58,624 nt of DNA from Sphingosinicella sp. (GCF_013911755.1 NZ_JACESP010000024.1:1-58624); one strand, 5' to 3'. Shown: positions 30,738-40,052, counted from the first letter of the stretch. The notes: a model not told the origin generated them from the letters alone. Translations and numbers: made by a program.

Positions 30738-31984
30738 ACCGCGCCCCGCAGGATATCGACCGGATCCACCTGCGCGGCCTTCCGAGCCGGCAGCCACGCC
30801 GCGATGATCGCGGAAAACAGGCTGGCGCCGGCCGAAATCGCGTACTGGAAGAACGAGCGGTCGAGCGGTATTGTTTCGGTCGCGCCCTGGATGTTGAACT
30901 CGATGCCGCCGAGCACCTGCATCAGCCCGAAGCCGAGCGCCCAGCCGGCGAGCACGCCGATGCACGCGAGCGTGAAGCCTTCCATCACGAACACGGCCTG
31001 AAGGTCGCCCGAGGAGAAGCCCATCGAGCGCATGATCGCGATGTCGCGGCGCTTGTCGGCGACGCTCGTCGACACGACGGTGTAGATGCCGAACGAGGCG
31101 ACGAGCAGGATCGCGGAGATCACCGTGTACATGATGACGTTGCGGGTCACGAGGAGGCTGAGGAAATCGGCGGAACGCTCCTGCCAGCTTTCCGCCTTGT
31201 AGCCGTAGCGCGCCTCCAGCCGTTTCGCGATGTCTTCGGCGGCGTAAGGGTCGTCGAGCCGGATGCCGATGCGGTTGATGACGAACGGCTGGCTCGTCAG
31301 CGACTGTGCCTCGCGCAGCAGCACATAGCCGGACGAACCGCCGAACTGGCCGCGGCCGCGCTCGAACAGTCCGACGATCTTCAGTGTCCGCGTCACTCCG
31401 CGCGCCGAAGTCGCGGCCATGATGTCGCCCATGCGCACACCGAGGCGGCTCGCCATTTCCTCGCCGATGATGACGCCGCCCTGCGTGGTTTCCAGGTTCC
31501 GGAGGCGGCCTTCCTTCAGATACTGCTCGACGTCGGAGACCTGCGCCTCGATGCCCGGCTCGACGCCGACGATGGCGAGTGCCTCCTCGCGGCCGCCGAC
31601 GCGCAGCGTGACCGCGCCCGACAGCGACGGTGACGCCACGGCGTCGGACCGTGCGCCGATCGTGCGCATGATCCCCTGCCAGTCCTTGATGCCCCGCACT
31701 TCGTTGCGCGTTTTGTAGTGGCGTACTTCGACTGCGGCATCCGGGAAGGCAAGGACCGCAGGCTGCGGTGTCGGGCTGCGGATCTCGTCGGAAATGATGA
31801 TGTGCGGCGCCGCGTCGATCAGCGTTTCCACGAAGTCGTTCTGGCTGCCGATCATCAGCGCCGAGACGGCGAGGAAGAAGCCGACGCCGATGCCGACGCC
31901 CGCGATGGCGACCAGCGTCTGCCGCTTGCGCTTGGAAATGTGGCGGAGCGCGATCCCGAGCAGCAGGGAAAAGCGGCGTAGCAC
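30734..31984 (-). CDS. ABC transporter permease, FtsX/MacB family
   Basis: A 416-residue permease. It has an N-terminal transmembrane helix (about 22-45, VAIAGVGIGVGFFLAVSALM), a large periplasmic domain of about 230 residues, and then three C-terminal helices with the FtsX-type coupling sequence VADKRRDIAIMRSMGFSS. This is the mechanotransmission layout of MacB and LolC/E, which move substrates already in the periplasm or outer leaflet. It lies four bases after the adaptor gene and overlaps the ATPase gene. No outer-membrane partner is encoded alongside. Confidence 0.9.
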   Translation of the reverse strand: MLRRFSLLLGIALRHISKRKRQTLVAIAGVGIGVGFFLAVSALMIGSQNDFVETLIDAAPHIIISDEIRSPTPQPAVLAFPDAAVEVRHYKTRNEVRGIKDWQGIMRTIGARSDAVASPSLSGAVTLRVGGREEALAIVGVEPGIEAQVSDVEQYLKEGRLRNLETTQGGVIIGEEMASRLGVRMGDIMAATSARGVTRTLKIVGLFERGRGQFGGSSGYVLLREAQSLTSQPFVINRIGIRLDDPYAAEDIAKRLEARYGYKAESWQERSADFLSLLVTRNVIMYTVISAILLVASFGIYTVVSTSVADKRRDIAIMRSMGFSSGDLQAVFVMEGFTLACIGVLAGWALGFGLMQVLGGIEFNIQGATETIPLDRSFFQYAISAGASLFSAIIAAWLPARKAAQVDPVDILRGAV

Positions 31985-31988
31985 CGGC

Positions 31989-32999
31989 TCAGCGTGTCTC
32001 TGCGCTCACGGTGCTGCGCACGCGCGTTCCGTCTGCCATGCCTTCCGGCGGGTTCGCGAGAATCGTGTCTCCGGCGGAGAGGCCCTCCGTCACCTCGGTG
32101 CGGTCGGTGCCGACGATGCCCGTTTTCACCGGCGTGCGCTTTGCCCGCCCGTCCGCGACGCGCCAGACGTGGTCGTCTTCGACCGCGCTGTCGGGCACGA
32201 GCAGCGCGCCTTCCTTCTCGCGGGTGACGATGTTGACCTCCAGCGTCATCCCCACGGGCAGCGGATCGTTCGAAAGCGGCTCCAGCCGCACGCGGAACGA
32301 ACGCTGATCGGGGTCGCCCCCGGGCGTGATCTCGCGCACGCGCGCCGGGAAAATGCGCCCCGCATAGGCATCGCTCGACATCAGCGCCTGCTGGCCGACG
32401 CGCACGCGCGGAATATCGCGCTCGTCGACGGTTGCGGTGATCTTGATGCGCGCCGGGTCGCCGATCACGAAGAGCGTGCGGCTCGGGCTCGCGAGGTCGC
32501 CGGGCTCGGCATCGCGGCGCAGAACGACGCCGTTCACGCCGGCACGCAGCGTATAATTCTCCAGTCGGTCGCGTGCGGCTCTCTCGGCAGCCCGCGCGGC
32601 GTCGCGTGCGGCGATCACGTTGTCGCGCGCCGCTTTCGAAGCGAAGCCGCGTTCGACGAGCACCAGCGTCCGCCGCGCTTCGGCCTCCGCGCCGCGTGTC
32701 TGCGCGGCCAGCCGGGCGATTTCGGAATTGAGATCGGCGATGTCGAGCGTGGCGAGCAGCGTGCCGCGCGTCACGCGGTCGCCCTCCTTCACGCGGATGT
32801 CGACGATGGGCGCAGTGACACGCGCGGCGATCTCGACGGGTTCCTCGACCTCGACGAAACCGGTCGCGTAAACGACCTCCACGGCCTTGCCGCGCGTCAC
32901 CTCGGCGGTTTCGACCGGCGTCGGCCGCAGGGTGCGATAGGCGAAGGCCGTGGCGACGAGTGCCACCAGAAGCCCGAGGAAGATCCAGCGCGCGCGCAT
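31989..32999 (-). CDS. Periplasmic adaptor (HlyD/MacA-type membrane-fusion protein)
   Basis: A 336-residue protein anchored by one N-terminal helix (about 4-21). It has two lipoyl-like halves (VEEPVEIAARVTAPIVDIRVKEGD in two blocks, and LRAGVNGVVLRRDAEPGD) flanking an Ala/Arg-rich helical hairpin of about residues 95-145, then beta-barrel and membrane-proximal domains. It bridges the permease to an outer-membrane channel. It is the first gene of the three-gene ABC unit; with no TolC-like gene here, the channel must be shared with another system. Confidence 0.9.
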   Translation of the reverse strand: MRARWIFLGLLVALVATAFAYRTLRPTPVETAEVTRGKAVEVVYATGFVEVEEPVEIAARVTAPIVDIRVKEGDRVTRGTLLATLDIADLNSEIARLAAQTRGAEAEARRTLVLVERGFASKAARDNVIAARDAARAAERAARDRLENYTLRAGVNGVVLRRDAEPGDLASPSRTLFVIGDPARIKITATVDERDIPRVRVGQQALMSSDAYAGRIFPARVREITPGGDPDQRSFRVRLEPLSNDPLPVGMTLEVNIVTREKEGALLVPDSAVEDDHVWRVADGRAKRTPVKTGIVGTDRTEVTEGLSAGDTILANPPEGMADGTRVRSTVSAETR

Positions 33000-33054
33000 G
33001 TGCGATTGCTAGGCTGAAAGCCCTTGCGTCGCAACGACCTGGATCAAATTGCCG

Positions 33055-33702
33055 CTACTGTTGGAGCGCGACCTCGTAGTGCGCCTCGGTCTTCGCGGCG
33101 ACCTCCTCGAGCGTCACGTCGGGCGCAAGTTCGATCAGGCGGAACGGCTGGCCCTTTGCCGGGCGCTCGAACACGCCGAGATCGGAGATCACCATGTCGA
33201 CCACGCCCTTGCCGGTCAGCGGCAGCGTGCAGGCCTTCAGGAACTTCGATTCGCCCGCCTTGTTGGTGTGGTCCATCAGTACGATGATGCGCTTCACGCC
33301 CGCGACGAGGTCCATCGCTCCGCCCATGCCCTTCACCATCTTGCCGGGGATCATCCAGTTGGCGAGATCGCCGTTCTCCGCGACTTCCATCGCGCCGAGG
33401 ATCGAAAGATCGATATGGCCGCCGCGGATCATCGCGAAACTGTCGGCGGAGCTGAAATAGCTCGTGCGGCGCAGTTCGGTGATCGTCTGCTTGCCCGCGT
33501 TGATGAGATCGGCGTCGACTTCATCTTCGGTCGGGAACGGCCCCATGCCGAGCATGCCATTCTCGCTCTGCAGCGTGATGTCGATGCCGGGTTCCACGTG
33601 GTTCGCGACCAATGTGGGCATACCGATGCCGAGGTTCACGTAGAAGCCGTCCTTCAGTTCCTTCGCGGCGCGCGCCGCCATGCCGTCGCGGTTCCAGGGC
33701 AT
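33055..33702 (-). CDS. scoB: Succinyl-CoA:3-ketoacid CoA-transferase subunit B
   Basis: A 215-residue CoA-transferase beta subunit. The catalytic glutamate is E47 in QSENGMLGMGP, and GGAMDLVAG and the conserved N-terminal YVNLGIGMPTLVANH are present. With subunit A it moves CoA from succinyl-CoA to acetoacetate or another 3-ketoacid. The start overlaps by one base the stop of an unrelated phosphatase gene, which separates it from scoA. The protein itself looks complete. Confidence 0.95.
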   Translation of the reverse strand: MPWNRDGMAARAAKELKDGFYVNLGIGMPTLVANHVEPGIDITLQSENGMLGMGPFPTEDEVDADLINAGKQTITELRRTSYFSSADSFAMIRGGHIDLSILGAMEVAENGDLANWMIPGKMVKGMGGAMDLVAGVKRIIVLMDHTNKAGESKFLKACTLPLTGKGVVDMVISDLGVFERPAKGQPFRLIELAPDVTLEEVAAKTEAHYEVALQQ

Positions 33703-34550
33703 CAGTGGTTTCCTTTGTACGTCCAGCGTTGGTCGGGCGCGACGACGTCGTCGCGGTTCATCGGCGGGTTGTTCCAGCCGCCGTAAAGGGGGTTGGGGAA
33801 CACGAACCAGTCTGCGCCCCAGTGTGCGCCATGGCGCGCGGCGGCGATGTCGCGCCGCTCCGCCATCGGGCGCTTGCCGGCGGCGCCGTTGTCGATGCCG
33901 TCGGTGAAGTCGCCGTTCTGATCGCCCGCGAGCGCGAGCACGCAGAAGCGCTTGGCGATCTCCGCGCGGCGGCCGTCCTTGCCGGATTTGCCGTCGACGT
34001 CGCCCTTCAGGAACAGCGTCTCACCGTGGACGGCCGGGCCGAGACCCGTATGCGCGAGCGCAGCTTCGGTGTGCTTTGCGTTTTCGGCGTTGCGGTTGGT
34101 GTTGAACACCGGCGTCACGCCCATCGCGCGCAGCGCATCGAGCGCGGCCTTCGCGCCGGGGACCGCCACGGCCTTTTCGGCACCTTCGCGTTCCCACGCG
34201 CCCCAGGCTTTCTCGTCGAACGGCGCATCGCCGCGCGCTTCATAATACGCGTGGCCGACATTCCAGATAAGCGTTTCGTCCACGTCGAACACGGCCGCCG
34301 GGCGCTGCGCCGTCTCGGCCGTGCAAGGCAGCGGCGTTCCGTCCGCCGCAAGAATCGCGGAAGGCGTGCCTGCCGCGACCGGCAGCCGCGCCTCCACCGC
34401 ACGCACCAGCGCGCGGTACGTCTGCGTCGTGATCGCGCTCGCTTCCGCCGAACCCAGCGTCCACGCGAGCGGCTGCGTCGTGCGCGGCACGCCCGTTGCC
34501 GCGCAGCCATGCAGCGCCGCCATCAGGCAGACCGCTGCGAGGCGGTTCAC
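33702..34550 (-). CDS. HAD-superfamily acid phosphatase, class IIIB, probable lipoprotein
   Basis: A 282-residue protein starting at GTG 34550, inside the last codon of scoA. It has a lipoprotein-like signal (LMAALHGC, lipid cysteine at C16) and the HAD nucleophile motif DVDET at 89-93. Further matches are NTNRN as motif II and GDQNGDF near the C terminus, as in outer-membrane e(P4)-type acid phosphatases that strip phosphate from nucleotides. Homologues usually stand alone. Here it is overlapped with scoA (GTGA) and scoB (one base), so all three are translated together; no shared pathway is obvious. Confidence 0.9.
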   Translation of the reverse strand: MNRLAAVCLMAALHGCAATGVPRTTQPLAWTLGSAEASAITTQTYRALVRAVEARLPVAAGTPSAILAADGTPLPCTAETAQRPAAVFDVDETLIWNVGHAYYEARGDAPFDEKAWGAWEREGAEKAVAVPGAKAALDALRAMGVTPVFNTNRNAENAKHTEAALAHTGLGPAVHGETLFLKGDVDGKSGKDGRRAEIAKRFCVLALAGDQNGDFTDGIDNGAAGKRPMAERRDIAAARHGAHWGADWFVFPNPLYGGWNNPPMNRDDVVAPDQRWTYKGNH

Positions 34551-35251
34551 GCCGCCTGCCTCACGGTGCGCTGTTCGATGCGCTTTTCGTAATTCTTGCC
34601 GACGATCAGCCGCTGCACGAAGATGCCCGGCGTGTGGATGTGGTCGGGGTCGAGCTCGCCGGGGCCGACAAGCTCTTCCACCTCGGCGACCGTCACCTTG
34701 CCCGCGGTCGCCATCATCGGGTTGAAGTTGCGCGCGGTCTTGCGGAACACGAGGTTGCCGTAGGGGTCCGCCTTCCACGCCTTCACGATGGAAACGTCTG
34801 CAACGAGCCCGGTTTCGAGGATGTACGTCTCGCCGCCGAACTCCTTATGCTCCTTGCCCTCTGCAACGAGCGTGCCCACGCCGGTCTTCGTGTAGAAGCC
34901 TGGAATGCCCGCGCCGCCCGCGCGGATGCGCTCGGCGAGCGTGCCCTGCGGGTTGAATTCAAGCTGCAGCTCACCGGAAAGATACTGGCGCTCGAACTCC
35001 TTGTTCTCGCCCACGTAGGACGAGATCATCTTGGCGACCTGACGTGTCTTCAGCAGCAGGCCGAGCCCGAAATCGTCGACGCCGGCGTTGTTGGAGATGA
35101 ACGTCAGGCCCTTCGTGCCCGAATCGCGGAGCGCCGCGATCAGGTTTTCCGGAATGCCGCACAGCCCGAAGCCGCCGGACATCACCGTCATACCGTCGAA
35201 AAGCAGGCCATCAAGGGCGCTCACCGCGTCGTCGTAAAGCTTGTTCGCCAA
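34547..35251 (-). CDS. scoA: Succinyl-CoA:3-ketoacid CoA-transferase subunit A
   Basis: A 234-residue CoA-transferase alpha subunit with the glycine-rich [16 protein letters not shown] near the N terminus, [14 protein letters not shown], and a C-terminal IFVQRLIVG. The start is TTG 35251, supported by GGGAGG seven bases upstream and by alignment with the family N terminus (ANKLYDDA); the longer frame to 35362 would overlap the divergent gene. With ScoB it activates acetoacetate. The order is scoA, phosphatase, scoB. Confidence 0.94.
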   Translation of the reverse strand: MANKLYDDAVSALDGLLFDGMTVMSGGFGLCGIPENLIAALRDSGTKGLTFISNNAGVDDFGLGLLLKTRQVAKMISSYVGENKEFERQYLSGELQLEFNPQGTLAERIRAGGAGIPGFYTKTGVGTLVAEGKEHKEFGGETYILETGLVADVSIVKAWKADPYGNLVFRKTARNFNPMMATAGKVTVAEVEELVGPGELDPDHIHTPGIFVQRLIVGKNYEKRIEQRTVRQAA

Positions 35252-35355
35252 GGGGAACCTCCCGCGCTGCAGCAAAGAATGTGGCCCTGCTAGCGCACGC
35301 GCTTCGCTTAGGAAAGAGTAGGTTTTCTGTAAAATTCTTTGCATAAGCGCGCACC

Positions 35356-35997
35356 ATGACACCCACGCTCTATCTCGCCCGCCACGCGGAAACCGTGTTC
35401 AATGCCGCCGCCCGGATGCAGGGGCACATGGGGCACACGCCGCTCACCCGAAACGGCATCCGGCAGGCGGAAGACATGGGCCGCGCGCTTCGCGACATCC
35501 TCGGCCCGAAGCCCGACATCGATCTCTGGGCGTCGCGATCGGGCCGCACGATGCAGACCGCCGCGATCATCGCCGAGCATCTGGAGCGCGACTTCTTCGA
35601 TATCCGCGCCGACGACCGGCTGCTCGAAATCGACGTCGGCGACTGGGAAGGCCGCAGCTATCAGGACATCGTCGCGGAATCCGGGCCGATCGTTTGTCCG
35701 GACCGCCGCGTGTTCCTGAGGAAGCCGCCGAACGGCGAATGGTATCCCGATATCGCGCAGCGCCTTGCAAGCTGGATCGCGGACCTCGACCCCGCACGCC
35801 CCGCGCTCGTCATCAGCCACGGCATCACCGCCCGCGTGCTGCGCGGCGCGCTTGTCGGCGGCACCCCGTTCGAGCCTGGATGCGTGCCGCTCGCACAGGA
35901 TGCGCCGCAAGGCACGGTGTTCCGCATCGAAGCCGGCCGCGAGGAGCCGATCCACGTCGGCCACGGCTCGGTCGACGGTAAATCGAAGGGCTTCTAG
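35356..35997 (+). CDS. Histidine phosphatase family protein
   Basis: A 213-residue phosphoglycerate-mutase-like enzyme. Catalytic H10 sits in [12 protein letters not shown], with the phosphate-pocket [10 protein letters not shown] and E-containing [16 protein letters not shown], and the second histidine in [13 protein letters not shown]. It is probably a phosphatase rather than a mutase, given the short length. The gene starts 104 bases from the TTG of the divergent scoA and precedes rlmN by 33 bases on the same strand. Confidence 0.9.
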   Translation: MTPTLYLARHAETVFNAAARMQGHMGHTPLTRNGIRQAEDMGRALRDILGPKPDIDLWASRSGRTMQTAAIIAEHLERDFFDIRADDRLLEIDVGDWEGRSYQDIVAESGPIVCPDRRVFLRKPPNGEWYPDIAQRLASWIADLDPARPALVISHGITARVLRGALVGGTPFEPGCVPLAQDAPQGTVFRIEAGREEPIHVGHGSVDGKSKGF

Positions 35998-36030
35998 GCA
36001 AAACGCCCGAAAAGCCTTACATGGCGCGCC

Positions 36031-37245
36031 ATGCCGACTGCAGCCATGACGATTCCCGGCGGGGCCGATCCCGTCCCCGTGCCGCGCGCACCCACTGCGC
36101 GTGAGGACGGACGCGTCGATCTCGTCGGCCTGAACAAGGCCGAAATGGCGGCGGCGCTGATCGCTGCGGGCGTTCCCCAAGGCCAAGCGAAGCTGCGCGC
36201 CAAGCAGGTCTGGCACTGGATCTACCACCGCGGCCTCACCGATTTTTCGGGCATGACCGACATCGCGAAGGACACGCGCGTGCTGCTGGCCGAGCGCTTC
36301 GTCGTCGGCCGCCCGGAGGTGACGACGCTGCAGGTGTCGACCGACGGCACGCGCAAATGGCTGCTGAGGACCGATGACGGCAACGAATACGAGATGGTGT
36401 TCATCCCGGATGCGGACCGGGGCACGCTCTGCGTGTCGAGCCAGGTCGGCTGCACGCTCAACTGCCGTTTCTGCCACACCGGCACGATGAAGCTCGTCCG
36501 CAACCTGACGGCGGGCGAGATCGTCGGGCAGGTGATGCTCGCGCGCGACACGCTCGGCGAATGGCCGCAGCCGGGCGAGGATTTGACGGGCGAAGCGCGG
36601 ATGCTCTCCAACATCGTGATGATGGGGATGGGCGAGCCGCTTTATAATTTCGACAATGTTTCCAAGGGCCTCGGCATCGTCATGGACGAAACGGGCCTCG
36701 CGCTCAGCCGCCGCCGCATCACGCTGTCGACAAGCGGTGTCGTGCCGATGATGGCGCGCGCGGGCCAGGAGATCGGGGTCAACCTCGCCGTCTCGCTCCA
36801 TGCCGTGACGAAGGAGGTGCGCGACGAGATCGTGCCGATCAATCGCAAGTACGGCATCGAGGAGCTATTGAAGGCGTGCGCCGCGTATCCCGGCGCCAAC
36901 AACGCCCGCCGCATCACGTTCGAGTACGTGATGCTGAAGGACAAGAACGATTCGGACGAGGATGCGCACGAACTCGTGCGCCTCATCCGCAAGTACAAGC
37001 TGCCCGCGAAGGTGAACCTCATCCCGTTCAACCCGTGGCCGGGTGTCGCTTACGAATGCAGCGACGACGACCGCATCGCGCGCTTTTCGGACATCATCTT
37101 CAAGGCGGGCATATCGGCGCCGGTGCGCACGCCGCGCGGGCGCGATATCATGGCTGCCTGCGGCCAGCTGAAAAGCGAAAGCGAGAAGCTGTCCCGCGCG
37201 GAGCTCGATCGGATCGCGGCGGAAAAGCAGGCTGCGCTCGCCTGA
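36031..37245 (+). CDS. rlmN: RlmN, dual-specificity 23S rRNA/tRNA adenine-C2 methyltransferase
   Basis: A 404-residue radical-SAM enzyme that methylates C2 of A2503 in 23S rRNA and A37 in some tRNAs. The CxxxCxxC cluster is C141-x3-C145-x2-C148 (CTLNCRFC), followed by [12 protein letters not shown] and STSGVVPMM. The conserved C-terminal [11 protein letters not shown] includes the active-site cysteine. About 25 N-terminal residues are a poorly conserved extension, so a slightly later start is possible. A long inverted repeat follows 19 bases past the stop. Confidence 0.96.
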   Translation: MPTAAMTIPGGADPVPVPRAPTAREDGRVDLVGLNKAEMAAALIAAGVPQGQAKLRAKQVWHWIYHRGLTDFSGMTDIAKDTRVLLAERFVVGRPEVTTLQVSTDGTRKWLLRTDDGNEYEMVFIPDADRGTLCVSSQVGCTLNCRFCHTGTMKLVRNLTAGEIVGQVMLARDTLGEWPQPGEDLTGEARMLSNIVMMGMGEPLYNFDNVSKGLGIVMDETGLALSRRRITLSTSGVVPMMARAGQEIGVNLAVSLHAVTKEVRDEIVPINRKYGIEELLKACAAYPGANNARRITFEYVMLKDKNDSDEDAHELVRLIRKYKLPAKVNLIPFNPWPGVAYECSDDDRIARFSDIIFKAGISAPVRTPRGRDIMAACGQLKSESEKLSRAELDRIAAEKQAALA

Positions 37246-37264
37246 GCGCCGACATCAGTCTGGT

Positions 37265-37345
37265 GCGTCCCCTCGACTTCGCTCGGGATGATGCACGTTT
37301 TTGCAAGGTACAAAGGCCTTCATCCCGAGCAAAGTCGAGGGACGT
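37265..37345. repeat. Long inverted repeat between convergent rlmN and rlpA
   Basis: Arms of about 26 bases (37265-37291 and 37320-37345) pair nearly perfectly around a 28-base spacer. The left arm includes CTCGACTTCGCTCGGGATGA, and the right arm is its complement with one substitution and one base fewer. From memory, this arm sequence recurs in many sphingomonad intergenic spaces as a REP-like element. Sitting between convergent genes, it could also terminate both transcripts. Confidence 0.85.
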
Positions 37346-37368
37346 AGGGCAGTCCTGTCAGCAAAAAA

Positions 37369-37836
37369 TCAGGCGGTGGGGAGCAGTTCCAGCGTCACCT
37401 CGGTGAGCCCGGCGTTGAGCATGCCGAGTTCGCGTGCCGCCGCTTTCGAGACGTCGATCACGCGGCTGCCGGTGAAGGGGCCGCGGTCGTTGACGCGTAC
37501 GGTCACGCTGCGGCCGGTCTTTTCACAGGTTACCTTCACGAGGCTGCCCATCGGCAGCGTACGGTGCGCGGCGGTCAGTTCGTCCTGGTCGAAGATTTCG
37601 CCGCTGGCGGTGCGGCGGCCATCGAACTTGTCGGCATAATAGCTCGCGCGGCCGGCGCCGATAAGCTGGGTTTCGCTCGCAAAAACCGCATCTTCGGCGT
37701 CGAGCGTCGCGGAAAGTTCGTCGGAGAGCGGAGCGGGTGATGAGGCGTCAGCAAAGGCGCACAGCGCAAGCGCCGTGGCCGCCGCAGCAGCAGCGCGGAT
37801 CCAGCGTCCGCGAATCTGAACGAGAGTAGCCCCCAT
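37369..37836 (-). CDS. rlpA: RlpA-like septal-ring protein (double-psi beta-barrel)
   Basis: A 155-residue secreted protein. A signal sequence (AAAAAATALALCAFA) precedes a short linker and the RlpA DPBB domain: ASYYADKFDGRRTASGE, AAHRTLPMGSLVKV, and VNDRGPF with the catalytic aspartate. A final stretch, VIDVSKAAARELGML, follows. RlpA cleaves denuded peptidoglycan glycans or assists septal ring function. It lacks a C-terminal SPOR domain, so this is the short form. The C in LALC may be a lipobox cysteine, but the surrounding residues are weak for lipidation. Confidence 0.9.
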   Translation of the reverse strand: MGATLVQIRGRWIRAAAAAATALALCAFADASSPAPLSDELSATLDAEDAVFASETQLIGAGRASYYADKFDGRRTASGEIFDQDELTAAHRTLPMGSLVKVTCEKTGRSVTVRVNDRGPFTGSRVIDVSKAAARELGMLNAGLTEVTLELLPTA

Positions 37837-37964
37837 CGCGGTTTTTCACTGACGACTTCGCTTCACCGCATCCACTCGCCTGCGACGAAGCGTTCTGTCC
37901 CTGCGTTCCGGCGAGCCGTTCAACGGGGATTTGCACGCGCCAAGTTCTTGATTAGGGTCAGATC

Positions 37965-39188
37965 ATGCTGCTGCTCGATCGCATGCTGAAGCGGCTCGTC
38001 CGCGACGGCGAACTGACGGTCACGACCACGGATCGGCGCGTGCGCCGTTACGGCAGGCCGCACCCGGCACGGGTGCCCGTCTCCCTGCATTTCACCGATG
38101 CGCGCACGCCGCTCCGCATCGCGCTCAATCCCGCGATCGGGGCTGCGGAAGCCTATATGGACGGGCGGATGCAGTTCACGGCGGGTGGAATATCGGAGCT
38201 GCTCGACCTCGTCGCGTGGAACGCGCGCTGGTCGGACGACAATACGATCCGCAGCGAAACCCGCCGCGCGCAGAGCATCGGCGCCTACCTCTATCAGCTG
38301 AACTACCGCCGCGCCGCGAAGCGCAACGTCGCGCACCACTACGACCTTTCGGATCGCCTCTACGACCTCTTCCTCGATGCCGACCGGCAATACAGCTGCG
38401 CCTACTACCGCGCCGGGGACGAGACGCTCGAACAGGCTCAGGCCGACAAGAAGGCGCACATCGCTGCGAAACTGGCCCTGAAGCCGGGGCAGACCGTGCT
38501 CGACATCGGCTGCGGCTGGGGCGGCATGGCGCTGTACCTCAACCGCGTCGCCGATGTGGACGTGCTCGGCATCACGCTTTCGGAGGAACAGCTCAAGGTC
38601 GCGCGCCGCCGCGCCGCCGAGGCCGGGGTCGCGGACCGTGTGCGCTTCGAACTGATCGACTACCGGGATGTCAAAGGCGCGTTCGACCGCATCGTTTCGG
38701 TCGGCATGTTCGAGCATGTCGGCATCCCGAACTACCGCACTTTCTTTCGCCGCGTGCGCGAATTGCTTGCCGAGGACGGTGTAGCGCTGCTCCACACGAT
38801 CGGACGGGCGGACGGTCCGGGCGCGACCGACACGTTCACCGCGAAATACATCTTCCCCGGCGGCTATTCGCCCGCGCTTTCGGAAATCGTGCCCGTCATC
38901 GAGCGTGAAATGCTGTGGATCACCGATATCGAAGTGCTGCGGCTCCACTATGCGAAGACGCTGGACGAATGGCTGCGCCGCACCGAGGCCGCCAAGGCGG
39001 AGATCGTGGCGCTGTATGACGAGCGCTTCTACCGCATGTGGACCTTCTATCTTGCAGCCGCGCGCGGCGCCTTCCGCCACGACGGCCACGTCAATTTCCA
39101 GATTCAGCTCACGCGCCGCCGCGATGCGCTGCCGACCACCCGCGACTACATGGCCGAGGCCGAAGCGCGTTACACCGGGATGATATGA
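37965..39188 (+). CDS. cfa: Cyclopropane-fatty-acyl-phospholipid synthase
   Basis: A 407-residue SAM-dependent enzyme that adds a methylene across unsaturated acyl chains of membrane lipids. The SAM loop VLDIGCGWGG is near residue 178, YDLSDRLYDLFLDADRQYSCAYY lies ahead of it in two blocks, and FEHVGIPNYRTFF and IFPGGYSP follow. Length and motifs are typical. Its stop overlaps the ATG of the acyltransferase gene (ATGA), so lipid synthesis and modification are coupled. Product size and the N-terminal domain match the group found in alphaproteobacteria. Confidence 0.95.
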   Translation: MLLLDRMLKRLVRDGELTVTTTDRRVRRYGRPHPARVPVSLHFTDARTPLRIALNPAIGAAEAYMDGRMQFTAGGISELLDLVAWNARWSDDNTIRSETRRAQSIGAYLYQLNYRRAAKRNVAHHYDLSDRLYDLFLDADRQYSCAYYRAGDETLEQAQADKKAHIAAKLALKPGQTVLDIGCGWGGMALYLNRVADVDVLGITLSEEQLKVARRRAAEAGVADRVRFELIDYRDVKGAFDRIVSVGMFEHVGIPNYRTFFRRVRELLAEDGVALLHTIGRADGPGATDTFTAKYIFPGGYSPALSEIVPVIEREMLWITDIEVLRLHYAKTLDEWLRRTEAAKAEIVALYDERFYRMWTFYLAAARGAFRHDGHVNFQIQLTRRRDALPTTRDYMAEAEARYTGMI

Positions 39189-39925
39189 GCCACCGCTTCT
39201 TCGGGCGCTCGCGCGCCGCGCTCGGTCTTGCAAGTGCCGCCCTGCTGGTTCCGCCCTGGCTCCTGATGCCGCCCGCGAGCCTCCCCGCCAAGGCGCTCGA
39301 ACGCCGCTTCCACCGCATGATCGCAGCGGGCTTCGGCCTTCGCCCAAAGGTCGTCGGAACCCCGGGCGCGGCGGGCACCATGTTTGTCGCCAATCACATC
39401 AGCTGGGCGGATATCATCAGCGTCGCGGCGGTGGTGGATACGGATTTCGTAGCGAAGGCGGACGTCGCCGCCTATCCCGGCATCGGTGCGCTCGCGGGGC
39501 GCACGGGCACGATCTTCGTCGAGCGCGAGCGGCGATCGCAGGCCGGAAGCCAGATGGAGGCGATCCGCGAGCGTCTGCTCGCCGGGCGGCGCGTGCTCAT
39601 GTTCCCGGAAGGCACGACGTCCGACGGGCGCGGGCTGCTGCCGTTCCGCAGCAGCCTCTTTGCGGCGGCGGATGCGGCTGTCGCCGTGCAGCCCGTCACG
39701 ATCCGGTATACCGCGCCGGGCGGTGCGCCGCTCGATCCGGCGGCGCTTGATGCGATCGCGTGGATCGGTGACGAGGACATGCTGCCCAATGCGCTCGCGC
39801 TTGCGCGTCAACGCGCCGGTATCGTTCTCCATTTCCACGAGCCGGTCGCGCCTTCCGCGTTTGAAACGCGCAAGGCGCTCGCCGAGCATTGCCGCGACGT
39901 GATGCTCCGCCACTACCGACCGTGA
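39185..39925 (+). CDS. Lysophospholipid acyltransferase (PlsC-like)
   Basis: A 246-residue membrane-associated 1-acylglycerol-3-phosphate acyltransferase family protein. The catalytic H71-x4-D76 is in NHISWAD, the glycerophosphate motif reads FPEGTTSDGRG near 138, and a hydrophobic N-terminal helix (about 10-32) should anchor it. It is coupled to cfa by a four-base overlap. Whether it acts on lysophosphatidic acid, or on an ornithine-type lipid as some coupled acyltransferases do, cannot be told. Confidence 0.92.
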   Translation: MSHRFFGRSRAALGLASAALLVPPWLLMPPASLPAKALERRFHRMIAAGFGLRPKVVGTPGAAGTMFVANHISWADIISVAAVVDTDFVAKADVAAYPGIGALAGRTGTIFVERERRSQAGSQMEAIRERLLAGRRVLMFPEGTTSDGRGLLPFRSSLFAAADAAVAVQPVTIRYTAPGGAPLDPAALDAIAWIGDEDMLPNALALARQRAGIVLHFHEPVAPSAFETRKALAEHCRDVMLRHYRP

Positions 39926-39984
39926 AACGGGGCGGCCGCTTTTCCAGAGATTTCTTCAATATATTCATGTGGGCTGCAGGGAAT

Positions 39985-40009
39985 ACGCTGTACGTCGCAC
40001 GTATGGCGT
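39985..40009. promoter_or_regulatory. Imperfect dyad upstream of the efflux operon
   Basis: ACGCTGTACGT and ACGTATGGCGT pair at 9 of 11 positions around a CGC centre, 43 bases before the first gene of the exporter operon. The size and symmetry fit a TetR- or MarR-type operator, but no regulator gene sits next to it, so the binding protein is unknown. Confidence 0.4.
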
Positions 40010-40052
40010 CTGTGGCGATGCTCCGTTGCCGCCGAATATCGAAAAGGTGCGC

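Noticed and set aside
33055-35251. Assembly error or misjoined contigs between scoA and scoB
   Set aside because: Both junctions are clean gene overlaps with full-length proteins on each side, which a misjoin would rarely create.
37265-37345. Insertion-sequence remnant at the long inverted repeat
   Set aside because: No transposase fragment or target-site duplication is visible; it is better described as a REP-like repeat or terminator.
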